From: Dehalococcoidia bacterium
GTDB taxonomy: Bacteria > Chloroflexota > Dehalococcoidia > UBA2979
Length of the DNA stretch: 52,927 nt
Direction: 5' to 3'
NCBI GenBank assembly: GCA_009692705.1
Contig: SHYR01000006.1
Location: 1-52,927 of the forward strand
The translations under genes and the position numbers were made by a program. The notes below the pieces were generated by a model. That model had not been told where the DNA came from and searched no databases. It saw nothing but the letters and a program-made list of their open reading frames with translations. This document shows, one piece after another, positions 24,994 to 32,375 of the stretch. Position 1 is the first letter of the stretch, and each line of letters starts with the position of its first letter.

Positions 24994-26277
24994 CTACTGG
25001 TCACCGGCAACGCGAGCGCAGGCGCGCGCCAGGCGCTCTGCCCCGGCCCGTAGGTCGTCCTTGGAGGTCCACGAGTAGGCGAGGCGGATGTGCTCGCCAT
25101 CATCCCGTCCGTCGGGGTAGAACGCGGCGCCAAGCGGAAACGCCACCGCCTCCTCGGCGCCCGCCTGCTGCAACTCCGCCGCGCGCAGCCCGTCGCGCAG
25201 CCGCACCCAGAGGAAGAAGCCGCCGTGCGGCCGCTGGAACGCCAGGTACGGCTCCGCGAGCTCCACCAGCGATCCGGCAATGATCTCCAGCTTCTCGCGG
25301 TAGAGCGCGCGCATGCGCTTGAGGTGCTCGTCGAGGCGTCCGCCCTGCAGGTACTGGTACAGCATGTGGTGCAGGAGCGGACTGTTCCCCATGTCGAAGC
25401 GCATCCGGGCGATCAGCTCGATCAGCTCGGGCCGCGCGTGCACCCAGCCGACGCGGATGCCGGTGGCGATCACCTTGGAGAAGCTGCCGACCGTGATCAC
25501 GCCGTACCCGCCGGCCAGCGCGGAGAGCGCGGGCGGCGGCGGCGCGTCGAAGTAGATATCGCCGTAGGCGTCGTCGTCCAGCACCAGCGCGCGGTGCGCG
25601 GCTGCGATCCGCAACAGCTCCTGGCGGCGCTCCAGCGAGAGGCAGACGCCCATCGGGTTGTGGAAGTTCGCGATCGTGTAGATCAACTTCACCGTGCGGT
25701 GCTCCGACGCGAGGCGCTGCATCGTCTGCTCCAGCGCGTCGGTGCGCATGCCGTGCTCGTCCATCGGCACCGAGACGATCTCCGCGCCGCGGCCGCGTAG
25801 CGTGCGCAGCGAGCCTGAGAACGTCGGCGCCTCCGAGATCACGACGTCGCCCGGCTCGAGCAGCGCCGCGCAGATCGTCTCAATCGCGCCCGCCGAGCCG
25901 TTGGTGAGCATGAAGTGGTCGGCTTGCACCGGCAGCCCGCGGTCACGCGTGTAGCGCTCCGCGAGCGCGGCGCGCAGCGGCACGTAGCCGATGGCGCCGC
26001 CATAGCGCAGCGGGCCGTCATCGGAGACGGCGAGCGCGCGGCGCATGGCGTCCAACAACTCCGCACGCGGCAGCGTGGCGGGGTCCGGGATGCCGCCGCC
26101 GAGCGAGATCGTCGGGATCGCAGACTCGGAGGGAGCGGAGAGGCCCCAGTCCGTGGCGGTGCCCAGCGGCATCGCGCGCACGCCGGGGTTGGCCAGCTCC
26201 TTGATGTCGCGCTCTGCCCACAGGCGGGCGATGTCGTCGAGGCCTCCCTCGCCGGCGGTGGCGCGCTGTGCGGTCAT
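24994..26277 (-). CDS. PLP-dependent aminotransferase, class I/II (LysN/MocR-catalytic type)
   Basis: The 427-residue fold-type I enzyme shows ISLGGGIPDPATLP, LRYGGAIGYVPLRAALAERYTRDRG and MLTNGSAGAIETICAALLEPGDVVISEAPTF. IYTIANFHNPMGVCLSLERRQELL and LVLDDDAYGDIYFD carry the PLP-binding Asp. VITVGSFSKVIATGIRVGW carries the Schiff-base Lys in SFSK. It resembles 2-aminoadipate or valine-type aminotransferases and MocR catalytic domains. There is no DNA-binding domain, so it is an enzyme. It is a paralogue of the gene directly upstream, 32 nt away. The substrate is unknown. Confidence 0.85.
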   Translation of the reverse strand: MTAQRATAGEGGLDDIARLWAERDIKELANPGVRAMPLGTATDWGLSAPSESAIPTISLGGGIPDPATLPRAELLDAMRRALAVSDDGPLRYGGAIGYVPLRAALAERYTRDRGLPVQADHFMLTNGSAGAIETICAALLEPGDVVISEAPTFSGSLRTLRGRGAEIVSVPMDEHGMRTDALEQTMQRLASEHRTVKLIYTIANFHNPMGVCLSLERRQELLRIAAAHRALVLDDDAYGDIYFDAPPPPALSALAGGYGVITVGSFSKVIATGIRVGWVHARPELIELIARMRFDMGNSPLLHHMLYQYLQGGRLDEHLKRMRALYREKLEIIAGSLVELAEPYLAFQRPHGGFFLWVRLRDGLRAAELQQAGAEEAVAFPLGAAFYPDGRDDGEHIRLAYSWTSKDDLRAGAERLARACARVAGDQ

Positions 26278-26309
26278 CGGAGGCCCTTTCTGCGATCCTG
26301 CACGCGGTC

Positions 26310-27563
26310 CTAGGCTCCGCCGGTCCCCCCATCAACCGCGCGCTCGCCGCCATCGCTCGCGACCTCAGCGAGCGCCGCGCCGAGCAGCGCGATCGCCTCC
26401 TGCAGGCGCGCCACCGGGAGCGCCGAGTATACGAGTCGCAGGTTCCCCTCGCCGCCGCCGGCGGCGAAGTAGTTGCGGCCCGGCGTGACCGCGACCCCGC
26501 GCTGCGCGGCGGCGCGCGCCACCGCCACCGCGTCTAGGCCGTCGCGCAGGCGCAGCCAATGGAAGAACCCGCCGGCCGGCTTGCGGAACGTCAGGTACGG
26601 CTCGCACTGCTCCACGAGCGCCGCGGCCGCGGCGTCCCGCCGCTCGCGATAGAGGTCGCGCAGCATCGCGACGTGGCGCTCGTGCGCACCCGACTGCAGG
26701 TACGCCAGCACCATGCGATGCAGCAGCGGCGAGGAACCGTTGTCGAAGCGCATGTACACCAGGCGCTCGATCATCGCCGGCGAGGCCACCACCCAGCCGA
26801 CGCGCAGCCCAGTGGCGATGGTCTTCGAGAACGTGCCGATGCGCAGCATCCCCTGCCCACCGGCGACGCCGAAGAGCGAGGGCGGCGGGGGACCCTCGAG
26901 ATCGATGCCCGTGTAGGCGTCGTCCTCCACCACCAGCGCGCGATGGCGTGCGGCGATCCGCGCCAGCTCCTCGCGCCGGCGCAGCGGCAGCGTCGATCCG
27001 CTGGGGTTATCGTAGTTGGCGATGACGTAGATCAGCTTGGCCGGGGCGCCGCTCGCGCGTTGCCGCTCGAGCGCGGCGGCGAGCGGCGCCATCTGCAGCC
27101 CGTCGTCGTCCTGCGGCACCGCCACGAGGCGCGCGCCGCGGGCGCGGAACGTGCGCAGCGCGCCCGGGTACGTCGGCGCACCGACCACCACCACATCGCC
27201 GGGGGCCACGAAGGTGGCGGCGATGTTGTCGATCGCGTGCGCGCTGCCGGAGGTCAGCGTGATGTGCGCGGCGTCGAGCGCGAGGCCGGTCTCCTGCGCC
27301 TGGCGCGCGGCGATCCAGGCGCGCAGCGGCTCGTAGCCCTGCGCGCCGCCGTAGGTGAGCGCGCCGCCGGGATCGGCCTCCAGCACGCGCGTGGCCGCGG
27401 CGGCCAGCTCGCGCCACGGCAACGTCTCGCGGTCCGGCACGCCGGCGTTGAGGTCGTACGGCAGCGTCGAGAGCGCCGTCGGCGGCATCAGCTCGCGCAC
27501 CACGGGAGCCAGCAGCCGCTCGATCTCCGCCGCGGACCATTCGGGAACGGGTGGAGTGCTCAC
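26310..27563 (-). CDS. PLP-dependent aminotransferase, class I/II (paralogue of the next gene)
   Basis: The 417-residue protein has the same blocks as its neighbour: YDLNAGVPDRETLPWREL, LTYGGAQGYEPLRAWIAARQ, LTSGSAHAIDNIAATFVAPGDVVVVGAPTY, IYVIANYDNPSGSTLPLRRREEL, LVVEDDAYTGIDLEG and RIGTFSKTIATGLRVGW with the PLP lysine. The two clearly arose by duplication. I start it at GTG 27563 (VSTPPVPEWSAAEIERLL), about 9 nt after TACGCT; the track's longer start overlaps the opposite promoter. The order is this gene, its paralogue, then the 96-residue gene, as one operon. Confidence 0.85.
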   Translation of the reverse strand: MSTPPVPEWSAAEIERLLAPVVRELMPPTALSTLPYDLNAGVPDRETLPWRELAAAATRVLEADPGGALTYGGAQGYEPLRAWIAARQAQETGLALDAAHITLTSGSAHAIDNIAATFVAPGDVVVVGAPTYPGALRTFRARGARLVAVPQDDDGLQMAPLAAALERQRASGAPAKLIYVIANYDNPSGSTLPLRRREELARIAARHRALVVEDDAYTGIDLEGPPPPSLFGVAGGQGMLRIGTFSKTIATGLRVGWVVASPAMIERLVYMRFDNGSSPLLHRMVLAYLQSGAHERHVAMLRDLYRERRDAAAAALVEQCEPYLTFRKPAGGFFHWLRLRDGLDAVAVARAAAQRGVAVTPGRNYFAAGGGEGNLRLVYSALPVARLQEAIALLGAALAEVASDGGERAVDGGTGGA

Positions 27564-27572
27564 GTGCGGCCC

Positions 27573-27578
27573 AGCGTA
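27573..27578 (-). promoter_or_regulatory. Candidate -10 box for the aminotransferase operon
   Basis: TACGCT lies 9 nt before GTG 27563, giving a leader of only a few nt. Confidence 0.35.
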
Positions 27579-27647
27579 CGAGCGCACTCGGCGCAGGCAC
27601 AACCGGGCACCGCGAGGGCGGCGGGCTCGACGCGATATGCGGTCTGC

Positions 27648-27653
27648 TACGAT
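27648..27653 (+). promoter_or_regulatory. Candidate -10 box for the M1 aminopeptidase gene
   Basis: TACGAT lies 35 nt upstream of the ATG. It is divergent from the aminotransferase operon promoter. Confidence 0.35.
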
Positions 27654-27688
27654 CCCGCCTCGCATCCGCCGCCTGCGAGGGGAGCCCC

Positions 27689-30352
27689 ATGCCAGGGACC
27701 GACCGCGAACTGTTCGACCTCGAAGCGTTGCGCTGCGCCGGAGCGGCGCTCGGGGCCGGGCTGGCTGACCGCCGCCCCTTCGCGCTGCCCGGCGACCAGT
27801 CGGTGTGGGGTCGCGACCGGCCGATCGACGTGCAGCACCTCCGCGTCGAGCTGGACCTCGACGTGCGGGCGCGGCGCGTGCGCGGCCTCGCCACGATCAC
27901 CTTCCGCCCGCGCAACGACGGGCTGCGCGAGGCGGTGTTCGACGCCGTCGAGCTGGACGTGGAGGCGGTCACGGACGAGCGCGGGCGGGCGCTGCCGTTC
28001 AGCCTCGCGGACCGCACCCTGCGCGTCGACCTCGGCCGCGCGCGCTCCTCGCGCCGCGCGATCACGGCCGTGGTTCGCTACTCGTGCCGCCCCCGGCGCG
28101 GGCTCTACTTCAACCGCCCCGACGCCGGCTACCCCGATCGCCCGCAGCAGGTCTGGACGCAGGGCCAGGCGGAGGACAGCCCCTACTACTTCCCCTGCTT
28201 CGACTTCCCCGGCGCGAAGCAGACCACCGAGCTAATCGCGACCGTGCCCGCTGGCTGGTTCGCGCTGTCCAACGGCCGCCTCGCGGCCGTGCGCAAGGGC
28301 GCGCGCCGCTCCACCTACCACTGGGTGCAGGACCGCCCGCACCCCGCCTACCTCGTCACGCTCGCCGCCGGCGAGATGGACAGCGTCGAAGACGACGCCG
28401 ACGGCGTGCCGGTGCAGTACTACGGACCGAAGGGCAGCGCCGCGGGGCTGCGGCGCGCATTCGGGCGCACGCCGGAGATGATCCGCTTCTTCTCCGACAA
28501 GATCGGGGTGCCGTACCCGTGGGCGAAATACGCCACGGTCGCCGTCGCCGACTTCATCTTCGGCGGCATGGAGAACACCTCCGCCACCACGATGACCGAC
28601 ACGCTCCTGCACGACGAGCGCGCGCACCCCGACTTCCAGGAGAACGCCGACTCGATCACCGCGCATGAGCTCGCGCACCAGTGGTTCGGCGACCTGCTGA
28701 CCTGCCGCGAATGGGCGCACGGCTGGCTGAACGAGAGCTTCGCGACCTACTTCGACGCGCTCTTCGTGGAACATCAGCGCGGCTGGGACGCCTTCCGCTA
28801 CGACCTCTCGCAGAAAGCGCAGGTGTACTTCGAGGAGGACTCCAAGCAGTACCGCCGCCCGCTGGTGCAGCACGTCTACCGCGAGCCGATCGACATCTTC
28901 GACCGCCACCTCTACGAGCGCGGCGCGCAGGTGCTGGACATGATCCGCTACCAGCTCGGCGACGAGTTGTGGTGGAAGGCGATCCACCGCTACGTCGCAC
29001 AGCACGCCGGCAGCGACGTGATCACGGCGGACTTCCAGCGCGCGATCGAGGAGGCGACGGGCCGCAACCTCGACTGGTTCTTCGACCAGTGGGTGTGGAA
29101 GGGCGGCCATCCCGAGTTCAAGGCCACCTACTCATGGGACGCGGAGCACCGCGCCGCGACCGTGAAGCTGTCGCAGACGCAGACGCCGGACGAGCACCTG
29201 ACCTCCATCTACCGCACGCCGCTCGAGATCGGCTTCATGACCGCGCGCGGCTGGCGCGAGTTCCGCGTCGAGGTGAGCGAGCGCGAGCACGCCTTTGTGT
29301 TCCCGCTCGACGGCGAACCGCGGTTCGTGGCGATCGATCCCGCGAACCGCGTGCTGAAGTCGCTGAGCTTCGAGCCCGGCGAGCGCCAGCTCAGGGCGCG
29401 GCTCTCCGACGACCCGCAGGCGATGGGGCGCATCGAGGCCGCGAAGGGGCTCGCGAAGCTCGGCTCGCCAGCAGCGATCGACGCGCTGCACGACGCGCTG
29501 CAGCGCGACGCGGAGCTGTCGTTCGTGCGCGCCGAGATCGCGGCGGCGCTCGGCAGCACGCGGGCCGAGGCGGCGCGCGACGCGCTGATCGGCGCGGCCG
29601 CGGCGGAGCCGTCGCGCGTGCGCCGCGCCGTCGCCACCGCGCTCGGCAGCTTCCCCGACGCGAAGGCGGCACGCGCGCTCCAGCGCTACTTGGCGGGCGG
29701 CGGCGACCGCTCGTACTACGTGCAGGCGGCGGCCGCCGGCGCACTGGGGAAGACGCTCCAGCCCTCCGCGTTCGCCGCCCTGCGGCGCGTGCTCGACCGC
29801 CCGGCGCACAACGACGTGATCACGTCGGCGGCGCTCGGCGGGCTCGCCGCCCTGCGCGATGCGCGCAGCGCCCCCATCCTGCTCGACTACACGGCGTGGG
29901 GCCGCCACCAGAACGCGCGCCGCGCCGCAGTCGACGCCCTTGGCCGGCTAGCGCCGCTGCTTGAGGAGCCCGAGCGCACGCGGGTGCGCGAGCGCCTGGA
30001 GCAGCTGCTCGACGACCGCTGGCTGCGCGTGCAGCTGGGCGCAGCCTCCGCGCTGGCCGAGCTCAAGGACATCCGCTCCGCCGGACCGCTCGGCGCCGCC
30101 GCCGGGCGCGCGTTGGACGGCCGCCTGCGACGGCAGGCGCGCATCGCCGCGCGCGCCATCGCCGAGGGCGCGGACCGGGGCGAGGACGTGAAGCGGCTGC
30201 AGGATGAGATGGAGAAGCTGCGGCAGGCACACCAGCAGCTGAAGGACCGCTTCGCCACGCTCGAGGCCCGGCTCGGCGCGCGGCCCGCCGCCGCCGCCAG
30301 CGGCGGCCCCACCGGCGCCGCGCCGGGTGGCAGGCGCCGAGCCCGGCAGTGA
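27689..30352 (+). CDS. M1-family aminopeptidase with C-terminal HEAT repeats
   Basis: The 887-residue protein starts at ATG 27689 behind GAGGGGAGCC. The N-terminal beta domain precedes the catalytic domain. FGGMENTSATTM (about 291-302) is the exopeptidase motif, and HELAHQWFGDLLTCREWAHGWLNESFATY holds the zinc ligands (H326, E327, H330, second Glu about 349). The Tyr transition-state region follows. From about 575 the domain changes to HEAT-like helical repeats (AIDALHDALQRDAELSFVRAEIAAALGS and similar units). It ends with a coiled coil, LQDEMEKLRQAHQQLKDRFATLEARL, and a disordered tail. No signal peptide, so a cytoplasmic peptide-trimming enzyme is likely. The HEAT domain resembles TAF2-like M1 proteins. 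Confidence 0.92.
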   Translation: MPGTDRELFDLEALRCAGAALGAGLADRRPFALPGDQSVWGRDRPIDVQHLRVELDLDVRARRVRGLATITFRPRNDGLREAVFDAVELDVEAVTDERGRALPFSLADRTLRVDLGRARSSRRAITAVVRYSCRPRRGLYFNRPDAGYPDRPQQVWTQGQAEDSPYYFPCFDFPGAKQTTELIATVPAGWFALSNGRLAAVRKGARRSTYHWVQDRPHPAYLVTLAAGEMDSVEDDADGVPVQYYGPKGSAAGLRRAFGRTPEMIRFFSDKIGVPYPWAKYATVAVADFIFGGMENTSATTMTDTLLHDERAHPDFQENADSITAHELAHQWFGDLLTCREWAHGWLNESFATYFDALFVEHQRGWDAFRYDLSQKAQVYFEEDSKQYRRPLVQHVYREPIDIFDRHLYERGAQVLDMIRYQLGDELWWKAIHRYVAQHAGSDVITADFQRAIEEATGRNLDWFFDQWVWKGGHPEFKATYSWDAEHRAATVKLSQTQTPDEHLTSIYRTPLEIGFMTARGWREFRVEVSEREHAFVFPLDGEPRFVAIDPANRVLKSLSFEPGERQLRARLSDDPQAMGRIEAAKGLAKLGSPAAIDALHDALQRDAELSFVRAEIAAALGSTRAEAARDALIGAAAAEPSRVRRAVATALGSFPDAKAARALQRYLAGGGDRSYYVQAAAAGALGKTLQPSAFAALRRVLDRPAHNDVITSAALGGLAALRDARSAPILLDYTAWGRHQNARRAAVDALGRLAPLLEEPERTRVRERLEQLLDDRWLRVQLGAASALAELKDIRSAGPLGAAAGRALDGRLRRQARIAARAIAEGADRGEDVKRLQDEMEKLRQAHQQLKDRFATLEARLGARPAAAASGGPTGAAPGGRRRARQ

Positions 30353-30424
30353 GCGTGCGCGGCGCATGGCGCAGCCGTGCCGCGGGTAACCGTGCCGTCA
30401 CCGTAGTCGTGCCGTACCGTACCG

Positions 30425-30430
30425 TAGAGT
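30425..30430 (+). promoter_or_regulatory. Candidate -10 box before the leader ORF and HAD gene
   Basis: TAGAGT lies 8 nt before ATG 30439. It is preceded by reiterated CCGT/ACCGT units (about 30390-30425). Nothing else is seen in 30353-30438. Confidence 0.35.
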
Positions 30431-30438
30431 AGTCACAA

Positions 30439-30501
30439 ATGACGGAGGCGCTGCACGCCGTGCGACCTCTCGACCGGCAGCTGCTCGGGAAGCGGTCATG
30501 A
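30439..30501 (+). CDS. Possible 20-residue leader peptide upstream of the HAD gene
   Basis: ATG 30439 to TGA 30501 encodes MTEALHAVRPLDRQLLGKRS. It lies 8 nt after a -10 box and ends 1 nt before the HAD GTG, so it could couple translation of that gene. No regulatory amino-acid run is obvious. It may be chance. Confidence 0.3.
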   Translation: MTEALHAVRPLDRQLLGKRS

Positions 30502-30502
30502 C

Positions 30503-30946
30503 GTGCGACGGCTGAACATCTTCTTCGATGTCGACAACACCCTGATCATGTGGAACGGCACGCTGCGCAACCACACGCGGCACGTCTTCGAGCGCCTGCG
30601 CGACAGCGGCCACACGATCTACATCTGGTCCGGCGTCGGCATCCGGCGCTGGGAGATGGAGCGGGCCAACCTGGACGAGTTTGTCGCCGATTACTTCTGG
30701 AAGCCCTTGGACCGCCACCACCAGCGGCTGCCGGAGCTCGGCGTGACGCTGGTGCCCGACTTCGTGATCGACGATCACAAGACGGTCGTCGACGCCTTCG
30801 GCGGCTACCACATCTCGGACATGGCCGGCCCCGACGACAAGGAGCTGCTGGCCGTGCTGCGCGCGATCGAGGAGATGGCGCGCGGCGACGAGACCATCGG
30901 CGACACCGAGGAACCGCTCACCGACGAAGGCGTCGAGGTCGAGTAG
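30503..30946 (+). CDS. Small HAD-like hydrolase
   Basis: This 147-residue protein begins VRRLNIFFDVDNTLIMWNGTLR, with the DxD nucleophile pair D9/D11. HTIYIWSGVGIRRWEMER is the motif II region (Ser), and LVPDFVIDDHKTVVDAFGGYHI carries motif IV acids (DD). It lacks a cap domain and has an acidic tail (TEEPLTDEGVEVE). Likely a small cytoplasmic phosphatase or a domain used for protein contact; substrate unknown. The GTG start follows the short leader ORF directly. The convergent neighbour lies 32 nt away. Confidence 0.7.
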   Translation: MRRLNIFFDVDNTLIMWNGTLRNHTRHVFERLRDSGHTIYIWSGVGIRRWEMERANLDEFVADYFWKPLDRHHQRLPELGVTLVPDFVIDDHKTVVDAFGGYHISDMAGPDDKELLAVLRAIEEMARGDETIGDTEEPLTDEGVEVE

Positions 30947-30978
30947 GCCTCCGCGCGACGGCTGCTAGCGACCGGCCC

Positions 30979-31764
30979 CTAGCGGCTGGCCCCGTTCAGC
31001 GACCCGCCCCCGTGCCCGAGATAGGACCGCAGCAGCCCGGCGATGCGGTTGCGCTCCAGCATCGCCGCCGCGGGCGCGCGCTCGCGCGCCACGTCGCGCG
31101 CCTCCGCGAACTTCGCGAGCGCGGTGCGCGTGCGGCTATCGGGCTGGAACCGCAGCAGCGGCTCCACGATCGTCCAGACGGAGACGCCGGGGTGCCGCCG
31201 GGGATCCATGCTGACGTACATCGCCCAGTCCTGCGCGCGTTCGCGCATGTCGTAGTGCGAGACCAGCGGGTAGTCCGGGTCCCAGTGTTCGCCCTTGCGG
31301 AAGCAGTCCACTGACCAGTCGATCGGCAGCGGTCGGTCGGAGTTGGAGCGCTGGTCGAGCGCGACCAGCCAGAGCGAGAGCGCCAGCGCGAGCGGGGTGC
31401 GGCAGTGGTCGTCGCCGGCGCGGGCAGCCCAGGTGCGCGCGTAGGCATCGCACATCGCGCCCTCCACGCGCTCGTCGATGTCGAGCCCCACGACGAGCAA
31501 CGTGCGCGTCACCAGCAGGTGCGCGAGGAAGCGTGCCTCCTCGTCGGAGGCGGCGCGCTCGCCGGTCGGCAGCGTGAGCTCGGCGGGCGTGTCGGGCGGA
31601 AAGCAGGCGAAGGTGAATCGCTGGCCGCAGTCGTAGCCGGGCGCGCCCGGTCGCCCCTGCGCCTCCAGCAGGCGGTCGAGATCCGAGGGGTCGTCGACCG
31701 CGCCGCGGTCCCGCGCCTGCGCCCACAGCCGCAGGGCCAGCTCGAGGACCTCGCTCGCTGCCAC
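30979..31764 (-). CDS. Hypothetical protein, leaderless transcript
   Basis: This soluble protein of 261 residues is rich in Trp and Arg. Notable stretches are YDCGQRFTFACFPPDTPAELTLP, LPIDWSVDCFRKGEHWDPDYPLVSHYDMRERAQDWAMYV and a helical C-terminus. I recognise no domain, signal peptide or membrane helix. The start is unusually well supported: TTGACA, an 18-bp spacer, TAGCGT, 6 nt, then GTG 31764. It is separated from the cytochrome locus by a short hairpin. Confidence 0.7.
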   Translation of the reverse strand: MAASEVLELALRLWAQARDRGAVDDPSDLDRLLEAQGRPGAPGYDCGQRFTFACFPPDTPAELTLPTGERAASDEEARFLAHLLVTRTLLVVGLDIDERVEGAMCDAYARTWAARAGDDHCRTPLALALSLWLVALDQRSNSDRPLPIDWSVDCFRKGEHWDPDYPLVSHYDMRERAQDWAMYVSMDPRRHPGVSVWTIVEPLLRFQPDSRTRTALAKFAEARDVARERAPAAAMLERNRIAGLLRSYLGHGGGSLNGASR

Positions 31765-31770
31765 GCCTCG

Positions 31771-31800
31771 ACGCTACGCAGCGCGCAACGGGAGTGTCAA
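31771..31800 (-). promoter_or_regulatory. Complete promoter giving a leaderless mRNA
   Basis: TTGACA (31800-31795), 18-bp spacer, TAGCGT (31776-31771), CGAGGC, then GTG at 31764. Confidence 0.65.
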
Positions 31801-31825
31801 ACGCTGGGCACTGGAGTCACGGCAG

Positions 31826-31842
31826 CCGGAAGGATGTTCCGG
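31826..31842 (-). terminator. Short hairpin after the cytochrome c gene
   Basis: CCGGAA-GGATG-TTCCGG, a 6-bp stem with a 5-nt loop, 25 nt past the cytochrome stop. A weak candidate terminator with no T-tract. Confidence 0.35.
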
Positions 31843-31867
31843 TTTGCGTGATCGGTGAGTTGCGGAG

Positions 31868-32215
31868 CTAGGGGAACGGATCCTGACGGCTGACTTCCCC
31901 ATGAAACGCGCGCTCCTCCGCTCCCCAAAGCGATTTCAGGAACGTGACCACCGCGCGAATCTCCTCCGGCGATAGCCGGTCTCCCCACGCTGGCATCGCG
32001 CTCTTGAAGCCCTCGGATTCGTAGATAGCTCCACCGTCACGCACGATCCGATACAGCAGCCCGTCCGCGTGATGCCATGTGTGCCCCGTTGCATCATGCA
32101 GAGGGGGCGGCAGCGTCCCGTCGGGGAGCCGCGTTCGCCAGTTTGAGGCGCCTTCACCCTCGACTCCGTGGCATCGTGCACAGTTCGCCTGGTAGATCGC
32201 GCCCCCGCGCGCCAC
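31868..32215 (-). CDS. Cytochrome c domain protein (separated from its membrane anchor by an in-frame TAG)
   Basis: The frame from GTG 32215 encodes 115 residues of a class I cytochrome c. ARGGAIYQANCARCHGVEGEG has the CxxCH haem site. FKSAMPAWGDRLSPEEIRAVVTFLKSLW has the distal Met ligand and C-terminal helix. On its own it has no signal peptide, so it could not be exported for haem attachment. The preceding codons, in the same frame, are LTLDP-TAG-ACC, and further up lies a membrane anchor. The original protein was surely anchor plus cytochrome. Either the TAG is a recent nonsense mutation, an error, or it is read through. Confidence 0.75.
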   Translation of the reverse strand: MARGGAIYQANCARCHGVEGEGASNWRTRLPDGTLPPPLHDATGHTWHHADGLLYRIVRDGGAIYESEGFKSAMPAWGDRLSPEEIRAVVTFLKSLWGAEERAFHGEVSRQDPFP

Positions 32216-32218
32216 GGT

Positions 32219-32350
32219 CTACGGGTCAAGTGTCAGACTTTCCGTCTGATCGTCATCCGAAAGCCAGAGGATCGGACTGCCGAGCAGCCACCACACACCG
32301 ACTGCGAAGAGAATCAGGCTGGCGGGCAGGAGCAGACTGGACCAGTTCAT
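32219..32350 (-). CDS. Membrane anchor/signal segment in frame with the cytochrome c domain
   Basis: ATG 32350 encodes 43 residues: MNWSSLLLPASLILFAVGVWWLLGSPILWLSDDDQTESLTLDP, then TAG. One membrane helix is followed by an acidic linker. This is the normal N-terminus of a membrane-tethered cytochrome c. It starts 25 nt after the selenoprotein-candidate stop. The upstream part of the ORF-track entry (to 32422) overlaps that gene and is not coding here. Confidence 0.6.
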   Translation of the reverse strand: MNWSSLLLPASLILFAVGVWWLLGSPILWLSDDDQTESLTLDP

Positions 32351-32375
32351 GCCGCCGTCATTCGGCCACCAGCGC

